In this document: positions 18,306 through 26,884 of the stretch, one piece after another | Layout: the number at the start of each line of letters is the position of its first letter | Position numbering within the stretch: the first letter of the stretch is position 1 | Source of the DNA: Candidatus Hydrogenedentota bacterium | GTDB lineage: Bacteria > Hydrogenedentota > Hydrogenedentia > Hydrogenedentales > CAITNO01 | Assembly (NCBI GenBank): GCA_012730045.1 | Contig: JAAYBR010000031.1 | Coordinates: forward strand, 1 to 64,000 | Direction: 5' to 3' | Length of the DNA stretch: 64,000 bases | Made by a program: the position numbers and the translations under genes | Notes under the pieces: generated by a model | The model's database searches: none | Seen by the model: only the letters and a program-made list of their open reading frames with translations | Told to the model about the DNA's origin: nothing

Positions 18306-20054
18306 CTAGTCGTCGTATTTGTCGGTGTGGTCGGCCACCTCGGGCACGCCCGTGATCCCCTTGGCGCACTTGAGAATGCCGTCCTCGCGCAGGGTCATCA
18401 TGCCCTGGTGCCTCCGGGAGTGCCTGCGCAGGTCAATGGCCATGGCGCGGTCGAGGATCAGCTCGCGGATGGTCTCGTCCACCTGCATGAACTCGTAGAG
18501 GCCGATGCGGCCCATGTAGCCGACGTAGTCGCAGGCGGCGCAGCCCTTGGCCCGGAAAAAGCCGAGCTTGGGGTCGGACCGCCAGCTGGCCGGGAGCCCG
18601 AGCAGCTCCATCTCCTCCTCGTCGGGCCGGTAGCGCTCGCGGCAGTGGCGGCACAGGGTGCGCACGAGGCGCTGGGCCAGCACGGCCTCGAGGGCGGCGG
18701 TGATGAGGAAGGGCTCGACGTCCATGTCGAGCAGGCGGGTGATGGTCTCGGGGGCGCTGTTGGTGTGCAGGGTGCTGAGCACGAGGTGGCCCGTGAGGGA
18801 GGCCTCGACGGCGATCGTGGCGGTCTCAAGGTCGCGGATCTCGCCGACCATCACGATGTCGGGGTCCTGGCGCAGGATGGAGCGCAGGCAGGCGGCGAAG
18901 GTGAGCCCGATCTCCTCCTGCACCTGGCACTGGATGAGACCGGGAATCTGGAGCTCGACGGGGTCCTCGGTGGTGATGATCTTGGACTCGGGGTTGTTGA
19001 GCACGTTGAGGCAGGCGTAGAGGGTGGTGGTCTTGCCGGAGCCGGTGGGGCCGGTGACCAGGATGATGCCGTTGGGCTTCTTGATGACGTTGTGGACCTG
19101 CTTGAGCACGGCGGGGCTGAGCCCGAGCAGGTTGAGGTCTATGCGGACCGCGGTGCGGTCGAGGATGCGCATGACGATGCACTCGCCGTAGAGCGTGGGC
19201 AGGGTGGCCACGCGGATGTCAATGATGCTGTCGCCGATCTTGAGCTCGATGCGGGCGTCCTGCGGGAGGCGGCGCTCGCCGATGTCCATGTTGCAGATGA
19301 CCTTGATGCGCGAGGTGACGGCGATGCAGGCGGCCTTGGGCGGCTGCACGATCTCGTGGAGGACGCCGTCCACGCGGATGCGGACGCGGAAGTCGTCCTC
19401 GTAGACCTCGAAGTGGATGTCGGAGGCGCGGCGCTGGACGGCGGTGAGGAAGATCAGGTTGACGATCTTGATGACCTCGGGCTGCTGCGCGAGCTCGATG
19501 AGGTTGTCGGGGTCGGCGACGACCTCCTGGACCCCCAGCTCCTCCAGCGAGAGCTCAAGCTCGCCGACGCGGTCCTTGATCTCCTCGAGCATCTTGTGGA
19601 TGGACTCGGCCTCGAACGCGTAGTTCTTCTTCCACGCGGCGGCCACGTCCTCCGGGTTGCTGATGGCGCCGCGCACCTCCATGCCCGTGATGGACTGGAG
19701 GTCGTCAAGGGTCTGGAGGTTGAGCGGGTCGGCCATGGCGACGAGGAGGGCGCCGTCGGTGACGCGCATGGGGATGACGTTGTAGAACCGTGCCACGTCG
19801 CCGGTGACCACGCGCAGGATGTCGTCGGCGACGGCGAACTTGGAGAGGTCCACCTTCTCCATGCCGAGCTGCATGCCGAGGGCGTCAATGATGTCCTGCT
19901 CCTCGCCGTAGCCGAGGGAGACCAGGGTGCGGCCCAGCATCTCGCCCGTCAGGCGCTGGCGCTGCAGGGCCTCGTCGAGCTGGATGGGCGTGATGATTCC
20001 CTGCTCCACCAGGATGTCGCCGAGCCGCCTCTTTCTGTGCGTCGCCAATGGCAT
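18306..20054 (-). CDS. GspE/PilB-type assembly ATPase (second copy)
   Basis: 582-residue secretion ATPase. An MshEN-type N-domain (RRLGDILVEQGIITPIQLDEAL, a c-di-GMP-binding fold in some relatives) covers about 1-150. The catalytic half has Walker A GPTGSGKTT near 336, the Asp box ITTEDPVE, Walker B DPDIVMVGEIRD, and the His box GHLVLSTLHTN. A tetra-Cys zinc motif (CRHC ... CAAC) lies near 465-510. The ATG at 20054 is preferred over a longer frame because the upstream part lies inside pilT. With the 620-residue paralogue encoded two genes upstream, the operon has two assembly-type ATPases, which suggests alternative motors or a hetero-oligomer (inference). Confidence 0.92.
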   Translation of the reverse strand: MPLATHRKRRLGDILVEQGIITPIQLDEALQRQRLTGEMLGRTLVSLGYGEEQDIIDALGMQLGMEKVDLSKFAVADDILRVVTGDVARFYNVIPMRVTDGALLVAMADPLNLQTLDDLQSITGMEVRGAISNPEDVAAAWKKNYAFEAESIHKMLEEIKDRVGELELSLEELGVQEVVADPDNLIELAQQPEVIKIVNLIFLTAVQRRASDIHFEVYEDDFRVRIRVDGVLHEIVQPPKAACIAVTSRIKVICNMDIGERRLPQDARIELKIGDSIIDIRVATLPTLYGECIVMRILDRTAVRIDLNLLGLSPAVLKQVHNVIKKPNGIILVTGPTGSGKTTTLYACLNVLNNPESKIITTEDPVELQIPGLIQCQVQEEIGLTFAACLRSILRQDPDIVMVGEIRDLETATIAVEASLTGHLVLSTLHTNSAPETITRLLDMDVEPFLITAALEAVLAQRLVRTLCRHCRERYRPDEEEMELLGLPASWRSDPKLGFFRAKGCAACDYVGYMGRIGLYEFMQVDETIRELILDRAMAIDLRRHSRRHQGMMTLREDGILKCAKGITGVPEVADHTDKYDD

Positions 20055-20076
20055 TCCGTTGTTCCCGTGTGTCCGG

Positions 20077-21180
20077 CTAGAAGTCGCCCGCGCTGGTCGT
20101 GGTGATCTCCTCGATGCCCAGGGCCTTGGCCGCGGCGATGAACTCGTCGCCGACCTGGGCGCGGGACAGGCAGTCCTTGAAGGAGCAGATGCCCTTGCGG
20201 TAGAGCGCGAGCAGGTGCTCGTCAAGGAGGTTCATGCCGTACTTGTGCCCGGTCTGGATGGAGGAGGAGATGCGGTACGACTTGTTCTCGCGGATGAGGT
20301 TCTGGATGGCCGAGGTGCAGATCATGACCTCGTAGGCCGCGATGCGGCCGAAGCCGCTCTTGCGGGGCACGAGGGCCTGGGAGATCACGCTCTTGAGGTT
20401 GCCGGCGAGCTGCGTGCGGATCTGCTCCTGCTGGTTCGTGGGGAAGGCGTCCACGATGCGGTCAATCGTGCGCACGGCGCCGGTGGTGTGCAGGGTTCCG
20501 AACACGAGGTGGCCGGTCTCGGCGGCGGTCACGGCGGCCTCGATGGTCTCGAGGTCGCGCATCTCGCCGACGAGGATCACGTCGGGGTCCTGCCGCAGGG
20601 CGCGGCGCAGGGCCTCGGCGAAGGTGGGCACGTCCACGCCCACCTCGCGCTGCATGATCAGGCTCTTCTTGTGGTTGTGGTAGTACTCGATGGGGTCCTC
20701 GATGGTGATGATGTGGTGGTCTAAGTTGTCGTTGATCCAGTCAATCATGGTGGCCAGGGAGGTGGACTTGCCGGAGCCCGTGGGGCCCGTCACGAGCACC
20801 AGCCCGCGGGGCTGCTGGATCACCTTCTTCACCACGGGGGGCAGGCCCAGCTCGTCGAAGGAGAAGATTTTGCGGGGGATCAGGCGGAGCACCAGCCCCA
20901 CATAGCCGCGCTGCTTGAAGATGGACACACGGAACCGGGCCACGTCCTCGAAGGCGAACCCGAAGTCGGCCCCGCCGACCTCCTGGAGCTCCTGCTGGTT
21001 GTCCACCGACGCGATGCTCTTCATGAGCCGCTCGGTGTCCTCCGCCGTAAGCGGGTTGTCGCCGAAATACTGCAGGTGGCCGTGGACCCGGCCGACGGGC
21101 GGGTTGTCCACCGTGAGGTGCAGGTCCGACCCGTCGCGGTCAATCAGCATCCGCAGCAGGCTCACCATCTCATACGCCAT
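20077..21180 (-). CDS. pilT: PilT-type retraction ATPase
   Basis: 367-residue twitching-motility ATPase. It has the PilT N-domain ([13 protein letters not shown]), Walker [10 protein letters not shown] near residue 136, [11 protein letters not shown] (Asp box), Walker [14 protein letters not shown], His box [11 protein letters not shown] and a close match to the C-terminal AIRNLIRE signature ([11 protein letters not shown]). It depolymerises type IV pili by driving retraction. AAGGAG is 7-8 bases before the ATG. Flanked on both sides by GspE-type ATPases at 18- and 22-base gaps. A retraction ATPase argues for a dynamic pilus rather than a pure type II secretion pseudopilus. Confidence 0.94.
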   Translation of the reverse strand: MAYEMVSLLRMLIDRDGSDLHLTVDNPPVGRVHGHLQYFGDNPLTAEDTERLMKSIASVDNQQELQEVGGADFGFAFEDVARFRVSIFKQRGYVGLVLRLIPRKIFSFDELGLPPVVKKVIQQPRGLVLVTGPTGSGKSTSLATMIDWINDNLDHHIITIEDPIEYYHNHKKSLIMQREVGVDVPTFAEALRRALRQDPDVILVGEMRDLETIEAAVTAAETGHLVFGTLHTTGAVRTIDRIVDAFPTNQQEQIRTQLAGNLKSVISQALVPRKSGFGRIAAYEVMICTSAIQNLIRENKSYRISSSIQTGHKYGMNLLDEHLLALYRKGICSFKDCLSRAQVGDEFIAAAKALGIEEITTTSAGDF

Positions 21181-21198
21181 GAAAACGCTCCTTGTCCG

Positions 21199-23061
21199 CT
21201 ATTTTTCCGCGGCCGCGGGGGCCTCGTCCGCGCGCAGCGGCTCGTCCACCCGGGTCCGGCGGTTGACTTCCTCGAGTGTGGTCACGCCCTTGAGAGCCTT
21301 CTGCCAGGCGTCGTCGCGCATCGTGATCATGCCGCTCAGGCGGGCGGCGCGGCGGATGGCCGTGGCGCTGCCGCCGCCCATGACCAGGCGGCGGATCTCG
21401 TCGTTGTTCAGCAGGAGCTCGTAGGCCCCGAGGCGGCCCTGGTACCCCGTCTTGTTGCAGTTGTCGCAGCCGGCCCCGTGCACCAGGCGCACCTGCGACC
21501 AGTCCACATGGAGGCCCAGGCGCTCCTTCTCGTCCTCCGGCGGGTCGTGGGGGGCCTTGCAGGAGGTGCAGATGGTGCGCACGAGGCGCTGCGCCAGGAT
21601 GGCGCGCACGCCCGAGGCGACCAGGAAGGGCTTGATGCCGATGTCTATGAGGCGGCTGAAGGTGCTGGAGGTGTCGTTGGTGTGCAGGGTGGAGAAGACC
21701 AGGTGGCCCGTGAGCGCCGCCTTGATGGCGATCTCGGCGGTCTCCTGGTCGCGGATCTCGCCCACCATCACGATGTCCGGGTCCTGGCGGAAAATGGCGC
21801 GCAGCGCCCGGGCGAAGTTCCACCCGATGTCGTGGTTGATCTGCACCTGGTTGATCCCGGCGAGCTGGTACTCCACCGGGTCCTCCACCGTGATGATCTT
21901 GCGCTCCACCGTGTTCAGGTTGTGCAGCGACGCGTAGAGCGTCGTGGTCTTGCCCGAGCCCGTGGGGCCCGTCACCAGCACCACGCCCGTCGCGTTGTGC
22001 AGCAGGGTCTCCCAGTCCTTCTGGTGCTGGGCGCAGAAGCCCAGCTGGCCCAGGCCGAGCATGAGCCCGCTCTTGTCCAGGATGCGCATGACCACGCTCT
22101 CGCCGTAGACGGCGGGCAGCGCGCTCACGCGCAGGTCCACCATCTTGCCGCCCAGGGTGATCTTGATGCGCCCGTCCTGCGGCACCCGCCGCTCGGTGAT
22201 GTCCATGCCCGACATGATCTTCAGGCGGGAGATGATGGCCGCCTGCGCCCGCTTGGGCGGCGGCGGCATCTCCCGCATCTCGCCGTCTATGCGGTAGCGG
22301 ATGATGATGGAGGTCTTGGCGGGCTCCACGTGGATGTCGCTCGCCCGCAGGCGGAACGCCTCCATGATCATCTGGTGGACGTACTTCACCACCGGGCTGT
22401 TGTCGTCGCCCTCGTCCTCCGAGCCCGAAGCCCCCGCCGCGCTGCTCACCTCGCGCGCCGCCGTGGCGGCGTCCATGCTGATGCTTTCCATGCTCATGGA
22501 GTCGCCGCTGAGGGACCCCAGGCTGGCCAGCGAGCCGCCGCTCAGGTTGGACATGGTGCTGAGGGTGCTCATGCTGCTCGCGCTGCTCGCGGAGGACAGC
22601 ATGCTTTCCACCGACTCCTGGCGGTGGCCGTAGTAGCGGTTCAGCGCCTCGGTGATCTCCTCCGGCGTGCTGAGCGCCGGCTCCACCGGACGGTCCAGCA
22701 GGCGCGCCAGGTTGTCCAGGGCGTTGATGTTCGTCGGGTCCGCCGTTGCCACCACCAGCACGGCGCCCCGCTCCTCGATGGGAACCACCCGGTACACCGT
22801 GGCGATTTCGCCGGGCACCGTCGAGCGCACCTTCTGCGAAATGTCGCGCTCGGACAGCTTGATGATCGGGATGCCGAGCTGGTCCGCAAGCCCCTCCGTG
22901 ATGTGGCTCTTGCTGATGTAGCCGAGCCGCACCAGGATCTCTCCCAGCTTGCGCGTGCCCATGGTCGTCTGCTGGCGGCGGATGGCCTCATCCAGCTGTT
23001 CCTGGGTGATGATGCCCCGCTCAACGAGCCGCTGACCGAAGAAATTATAGGTCGTCTGCAT
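21199..23061 (-). CDS. GspE/PilB-type assembly ATPase (first copy)
   Basis: 620-residue ATPase. MshEN-type N-domain (RLVERGIITQEQLDEAI, then KLGEILVRLGYI) covers about 1-150. Residues 160-215 form a striking low-complexity Ser/Met/Leu linker absent from the second copy. The motor has Walker A GPTGSGKTT near 365, TVEDPVEYQ, Walker B QDPDIVMVGEIRD, His box GHLVFSTLHTND and a tetra-Cys zinc site (CTSC ... CDNC) near 501-540. First gene of the ten-gene minus-strand unit, directly behind a strong promoter with a short leader; no good Shine-Dalgarno precedes its ATG. Confidence 0.92.
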   Translation of the reverse strand: MQTTYNFFGQRLVERGIITQEQLDEAIRRQQTTMGTRKLGEILVRLGYISKSHITEGLADQLGIPIIKLSERDISQKVRSTVPGEIATVYRVVPIEERGAVLVVATADPTNINALDNLARLLDRPVEPALSTPEEITEALNRYYGHRQESVESMLSSASSASSMSTLSTMSNLSGGSLASLGSLSGDSMSMESISMDAATAAREVSSAAGASGSEDEGDDNSPVVKYVHQMIMEAFRLRASDIHVEPAKTSIIIRYRIDGEMREMPPPPKRAQAAIISRLKIMSGMDITERRVPQDGRIKITLGGKMVDLRVSALPAVYGESVVMRILDKSGLMLGLGQLGFCAQHQKDWETLLHNATGVVLVTGPTGSGKTTTLYASLHNLNTVERKIITVEDPVEYQLAGINQVQINHDIGWNFARALRAIFRQDPDIVMVGEIRDQETAEIAIKAALTGHLVFSTLHTNDTSSTFSRLIDIGIKPFLVASGVRAILAQRLVRTICTSCKAPHDPPEDEKERLGLHVDWSQVRLVHGAGCDNCNKTGYQGRLGAYELLLNNDEIRRLVMGGGSATAIRRAARLSGMITMRDDAWQKALKGVTTLEEVNRRTRVDEPLRADEAPAAAEK

Positions 23062-23093
23062 CCAAAATCGCCTTCGTGTCCAAGGATACCATT

Positions 23094-23122
23094 ACTGTAC
23101 CAGAGCGCGCGCGAATTGTCAA
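23094..23122 (-). promoter_or_regulatory. sigma-70 promoter of the pilus operon
   Basis: On the minus strand: TTGACA (23117-23122), a 17-base spacer, then TACAGT (23094-23099) preceded by the extended element TGG. All six -35 bases match consensus. The predicted start of transcription near 23087 leaves a leader of about 26 bases before the first ATPase gene. Confidence 0.72.
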
Positions 23123-23238
23123 TGTAAATAGTGCGAACCGATAATGCCACACTTGGATTTAGCCTCTATTTTGTCAACTGTTTTCCCCTCTGCGGGGCAA
23201 AATCCCGCTTCGGGCAAACAAGACACACCCGCCCCGGC

Positions 23239-23265
23239 AACGCCCTCCCCGCAAAGGGCGGCGTT
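23239..23265 (-). terminator. possible terminator after Mrr-related gene
   Basis: Imperfect hairpin AACGCC ... GGCGTT with inner CCC/GGG pairs, located 46 bases downstream of the stop at 23311. A T-rich run (TGTGTCTTGTTT on the minus strand) begins about 10 bases further on. It would separate this unit from the pilus operon promoter. Confidence 0.4.
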
Positions 23266-23310
23266 CCGGAAGCGGTTCTTCGTCTTTTCTGACGCGCGGC
23301 GCCGGCGCTC

Positions 23311-24555
23311 CTAGGCCCCGTGGAAAACGCCCCCGAGGCTCTCGAAGCACTCCACCAGGTCCATTTTTTCCAGGGAGAGGGCCTGAAAGGCCGCCTTGGT
23401 TGTCTCGATGGAAAGCAGGCACACCGGCGGCACGCCGGGCGCGGGGTGCTCGTCCAGAAAGACGTAGCCGACAAACCGGACCACATCGAGGGCGCCGGCG
23501 ATGTCCGTGGAAAACAGCTCGTGAAGCGTGCGCAGGGGAAGGGCGTAGAGGAGGCCCGCGTAGGCGGCGGTCCGCTCCTCCTCCGTGTACAGGGTGTCGT
23601 GGAAGGTGTCGCTCCGCTCGTCGTAGGAAACGGACTTCAGCCAGGGCAGCACCCGCAGCGGCGGCACGAGATAGTCCACCGACAGCCCCCGGGCCTGGGG
23701 GTAGTAGTCCATGTCGAAGGCCTGGGGGAAAAAGTCGGGATAGGGCGAGATGGACAGCGCGTACTCGCAGTAGTCGAGGACGGCGTAGGGCTCGCCCAGA
23801 AGGTAGGCCTGGTATTTGGCGTCTATGAGGGGCAGGCACTGCTGGCGCTCGGCCCGGTAGCGGTCGCGGGCCTCCTCCCACCGGGCGACGGCGGCCTCGT
23901 AGACGGTTTTCATCTCCTGGACGGCCGCAGACCACCTGCGGAGCTGTTCCCGGTGCACGCCGGCGATGCGGTCGCTGATTTCGCGCCATTTGGTGTGGGC
24001 AAAGGTGTAGCGCGCCCGCGCGGACTGCTCTTTCTCCTCGCGGCGCGCCTTGACGAGCTTGTCCATGGGCTCCAGCGCGGGAAGATAGGCCTCGTCGGTG
24101 ACCTGGGGCTCCCGGGGCAGGGCGGGCAGGACGGGGCGCTCGGGCCACTGCGGGGCCTCCGGCGGCGGCAGAATATAGTCGGGGTACTTCTTGAGGGCCT
24201 CCCAGTCCACCCGCAGGGGGTTCTGGAGGGCCTGCGGAAAGACGCCGGTGACGCCCGCCATCTCCTCCTGGGCGAGCTGGGTGCGCCCCTCGGCGATCTT
24301 GCGCTTCTGCTTGACGCTGAGGTCCTTGCGCTTGGCGTTCATCTCCAGGCCCAGCCGGCGCCGCTTGAGCTCGCTGCGGTGCTCCCACAGCCGTCCCCAC
24401 TGCTCCGCCTGAATCGCGGCCTTGTGCACCACGAACAGGGGCATGTCGCTGGTGACCACGCGGAACTTGGAAAGCGGGGGGAACCGCACCGGCAGCCGGT
24501 AGCGTTCCAGCCCCGAATCGCCCCGAAAGGCCTCTAGCCTGCTTTCGTCGTACAT
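23311..24555 (-). CDS. protein related to the non-nuclease part of Mrr-type restriction proteins
   Basis: 414-residue, cytoplasmic-looking protein with a long charged helical middle (about 80-240, probable coiled coil) followed by a conserved-looking C-terminal module: PWLKSVSYDERSDTF, LRTLHELFSTDIAGALDVVRFVGYVF, then CLLSIETTKAAFQAL and ECFESLGGV. From memory this module precedes the catalytic domain in a family of Mrr-like restriction endonucleases (there typically LRTLHEIFEAD..LDAVVFNGWV); here the protein stops just where that domain would begin. No PD-(D/E)XK motif is present and only 150 non-coding bases follow. Function unknown; could be a sensor or regulatory subunit. It follows thiD by 55 bases. 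Confidence 0.55.
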   Translation of the reverse strand: MYDESRLEAFRGDSGLERYRLPVRFPPLSKFRVVTSDMPLFVVHKAAIQAEQWGRLWEHRSELKRRRLGLEMNAKRKDLSVKQKRKIAEGRTQLAQEEMAGVTGVFPQALQNPLRVDWEALKKYPDYILPPPEAPQWPERPVLPALPREPQVTDEAYLPALEPMDKLVKARREEKEQSARARYTFAHTKWREISDRIAGVHREQLRRWSAAVQEMKTVYEAAVARWEEARDRYRAERQQCLPLIDAKYQAYLLGEPYAVLDYCEYALSISPYPDFFPQAFDMDYYPQARGLSVDYLVPPLRVLPWLKSVSYDERSDTFHDTLYTEEERTAAYAGLLYALPLRTLHELFSTDIAGALDVVRFVGYVFLDEHPAPGVPPVCLLSIETTKAAFQALSLEKMDLVECFESLGGVFHGA

Positions 24556-24610
24556 GGCCGTCCCCGTACAACAGTCCGCCGCGTCCTGTGCGCGGCGCAG
24601 TCAGTCTACA

Positions 24611-25441
24611 TTATTTTCCGCCGCCGTGCCACTGGAGGCATTCCTCCAGCTGCCAGCCGTGGTGCAGGGGGCCGCAGCCCCCGCCGACGCCCAGGCGGTC
24701 GCTGTGGAGAATGGCGCCGGTGAGATAGTCTTTGGCCAGGCGGACCGCCTCGGGAACCGCAAGCCCCCGGGCGAGAAACACGGCCAGGGCCGCCGAATAG
24801 GTGCACCCCGTGCCGTGGGTGTTCTTCGTGGGAATGCGCCGGGTCACGTAGTGGTGGGCACGCTCCCCGTCGTACAGGCAGTCGCGGGCCTCGTCCCCCG
24901 GCAGGTGCCCCCCCTTCAGCAGCACCCAGCGCGGGCCGAGGGCGTGCAGCGCCCGCAACAGGGGCAGGAGGTCGGCGGGGTCGGCGGTGAGCCCTGTCAG
25001 CGCCTCCGCCTCGGGAATGTTCGGCGTGACCACCAGCGCCAGGGGCAGCAGCAGCTCCGTCAGCGCGCGCCGGGCGTCCTCGCGCAGGAGCGCGTCGCCG
25101 CTCTTGGCCACCATCACGGGGTCCACCACCAGGGACGGCGGCCCAAAGCGCCGCAGGGAGGACGCCACGGCCCCGATGATGCCCGCGTTGGAGAGCATGC
25201 CCGTCTTGACGGCGTCGGCGCCGATGTCGCCGAGCACGGCGTCCATCTGCGCGGCCACCGCCTCCGGCGCCATGTCGTAGATGCCGGTGACGCCCAGCGT
25301 GTTCTGCGCCGTGACGGAGGTGACCGCCGCCGCGGCGTAGCCGCCGAGCACGGTGACGGTCTTGATGTCCGCCTCAATGCCCGCGCCGCCGCCGCTGTCG
25401 CTGCCGGCGACGGTGAGCACCCGGGGGATGCGCGTGTTCAT
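24611..25441 (-). CDS. thiD: hydroxymethylpyrimidine (phosphate) kinase ThiD
   Basis: 276-residue ribokinase-fold enzyme that phosphorylates HMP and HMP-P for thiamine biosynthesis. Signatures: [21 protein letters not shown] at the N-terminus (substrate loop), [42 protein letters not shown], and the C-terminal anion hole/catalytic GTGC ([12 protein letters not shown], near 215). Length is normal. It lies 22 bases after the secreted DUF6807 gene; no other thiamine gene and no TPP riboswitch is visible nearby, so it is detached from its pathway. CGGAG precedes the ATG. Confidence 0.94.
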   Translation of the reverse strand: MNTRIPRVLTVAGSDSGGGAGIEADIKTVTVLGGYAAAAVTSVTAQNTLGVTGIYDMAPEAVAAQMDAVLGDIGADAVKTGMLSNAGIIGAVASSLRRFGPPSLVVDPVMVAKSGDALLREDARRALTELLLPLALVVTPNIPEAEALTGLTADPADLLPLLRALHALGPRWVLLKGGHLPGDEARDCLYDGERAHHYVTRRIPTKNTHGTGCTYSAALAVFLARGLAVPEAVRLAKDYLTGAILHSDRLGVGGGCGPLHHGWQLEECLQWHGGGK

Positions 25442-25463
25442 GCGCCGCTCCGGCCGGCCGCGG

Positions 25464-26705
25464 TCACTTCCACGAGGCCTCGGGCGGGGTGGCGTAGTCG
25501 GCGTAGCGGCCGGCGACCGCGGCCTCCTTCACGTTCCCTTTGTGCACGTAGACGCGGTAGTTGAAGGTGACGGGCGCGTCCTTCTTGATGAGCAGGTCGC
25601 CGTTCTCCGGAATCAGCCCCTTGTTGTGCTCCTCCTTGATGAAGTGGCTGTAGCCGAAGGCGTTGGCGCCCATGAGGCCGTAGTTGCGCACGTGCCAGCT
25701 CGACGGGTGGCGCAGGTTGCCCGGGTGGTCGAAGACCGCCAGGCCGAGCCAGCCGGCCTCCGGGCTGTCGCCCGAGAAGTCGCACCAGCGCGACGGCTTG
25801 CCCCACGCCGTCTTCTCCCCCTCGTCGCCGTCGGCGTTGGTGATGACCGCCTTCGCGTTGCAGATGTCCGGGCGCATGCGCACCGCCACAATGCCGCCCT
25901 CCTTCGTGTCCTTGAACTCCGCGTCCCCGAACTCGGCGGTGAAGGTCACCTTCACGTCAATGAGCCGGCCCTTTTCGGGCACGGCGTAGAAGCGGTACTC
26001 GCGCGTCTCGCGGATGAGCGGGGCGCCCGCGGCGGTCTCCCACACGTTGTCCGATTTGATCCAGCCGTAGGCGTCGCCGGAGCCCCAGGTCACGTCTTTC
26101 GCGCGCTGGTTGCCCGAGCCGTCGCCCTCGGCCCACAGGTCATGCGTCGTTTCGGGCGGCCCGTCCACCAGCCGCACCTCGCCGTAGGCCGTCCACAGGG
26201 ACTTGTGGTGCAGGTGGTCCTGGGCGAGTTTCGGCGCGCCCTCGGGGTCCATCGGGTAGTCGCGCGTCACCGTGACGCCGCCCTCGGTGTTCACGGGCCA
26301 CAGGAAGGGCTTCTTCCACTGCGCGCCGTAATGGTAGCGCGTGAACAGCTTCCCGTCCACCACCACGTCCACGATCTCCTCGGCCCCGGCCTTCTCCACC
26401 GCCACGCGCGGCGCCGCGGCCGCGGCGTCCGTCTTCACCGTGTACACCTTCTCCTCCCCCGCCGCCAGCCGGTCCACCACAAAGGCCAGCTTCCCGTCCG
26501 CCAGGGTCGCGGGCAGGGGCGCGCCGCTGTCACTGTCCAGCACGGTGACCGGCCCGGCTGCCGCGTCCGGGCAGTCGAGGGAGACCGGGACCGCAACGCG
26601 GTCCGCGCCGCCAGCCTTGACCACAATGTTCTTTCCGTTCAGGTCGGCGCGCGCGGAAAAGGCGAGCACTGCGGCGGCGAGTGCGAGAATCCACATGTTC
26701 TTCAT
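25464..26705 (-). CDS. secreted PmoA-family (DUF6807) protein
   Basis: 413-residue protein with a signal peptide (MKNMWILALAAAVLAFSARA) and a beta-sandwich body. The segments RYHYGAQWKKPFLWPVNTEGGVTV, DHLHHKSLW and FDHPGNLRHPSSWHVRNYGLMGANAF (each partly quoted) match my recollection of the family annotated as methane oxygenase PmoA/DUF6807, common in Planctomycetota and Bacteroidota polysaccharide loci. It has nothing to do with particulate methane monooxygenase subunit A; a role in carbohydrate processing is presumed for the family. AAGGAG precedes the ATG; first gene of a unit with thiD. Confidence 0.75.
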   Translation of the reverse strand: MKNMWILALAAAVLAFSARADLNGKNIVVKAGGADRVAVPVSLDCPDAAAGPVTVLDSDSGAPLPATLADGKLAFVVDRLAAGEEKVYTVKTDAAAAAPRVAVEKAGAEEIVDVVVDGKLFTRYHYGAQWKKPFLWPVNTEGGVTVTRDYPMDPEGAPKLAQDHLHHKSLWTAYGEVRLVDGPPETTHDLWAEGDGSGNQRAKDVTWGSGDAYGWIKSDNVWETAAGAPLIRETREYRFYAVPEKGRLIDVKVTFTAEFGDAEFKDTKEGGIVAVRMRPDICNAKAVITNADGDEGEKTAWGKPSRWCDFSGDSPEAGWLGLAVFDHPGNLRHPSSWHVRNYGLMGANAFGYSHFIKEEHNKGLIPENGDLLIKKDAPVTFNYRVYVHKGNVKEAAVAGRYADYATPPEASWK

Positions 26706-26747
26706 GGGAGGGCTCCTTCACAGGTTGGCTTGGGCAACACGGGGGAG

Positions 26748-26756
26748 ACTGTAGCA
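26748..26756 (-). promoter_or_regulatory. extended -10 promoter of DUF6807-thiD unit
   Basis: Minus-strand TGCTACAGT: extended TG element, one base, then TACAGT. It would start transcription near 26741, giving a leader of about 35 bases. No clear -35 box is visible. It lies back to back with the NAD kinase promoter. Confidence 0.45.
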
Positions 26757-26816
26757 CACGCCGCCGCCCGGGGAAAAATCGGGCACCGCGCACTGGGCGG
26801 GGCGCCGGCGGGGTCA

Positions 26817-26825
26817 TGGTATACT
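26817..26825 (+). promoter_or_regulatory. extended -10 promoter of NAD kinase unit
   Basis: TGGTATACT: TG-N-TATACT. Predicted start near 26832, about 53 bases before the NAD kinase ATG. No convincing -35 box. Confidence 0.5.
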
Positions 26826-26884
26826 AGCCCGGCAGGGGCCCCGGAAAGGGAGGGGCGCGCGACGGCAAACGATTTGGACGCGAA

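Noticed and set aside
17034-20105. A 1023-codon open frame on the plus strand opposite the ATPase and platform genes
   Set aside because: It mirrors genuine minus-strand genes with strong family motifs; GC-biased third positions remove antisense stops. The translated protein is Asp/Glu/Val/Leu-rich with no domain.
23174-24571. A 465-codon frame overlapping the Mrr-related gene
   Set aside because: Another frame of the same strand, Arg/Pro/Gly-rich; the 414-residue frame has balanced composition and a recognisable module.
24555-24611. Promoter TAGACT for the Mrr-related gene
   Set aside because: The TG is adjacent to the box rather than one base away and no -35 fits; it may be read through from thiD.
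25464-26705. Particulate methane monooxygenase subunit A
   Set aside because: The family label PmoA is a naming collision; this is a secreted beta-sandwich protein with no transmembrane helices or copper-site context.
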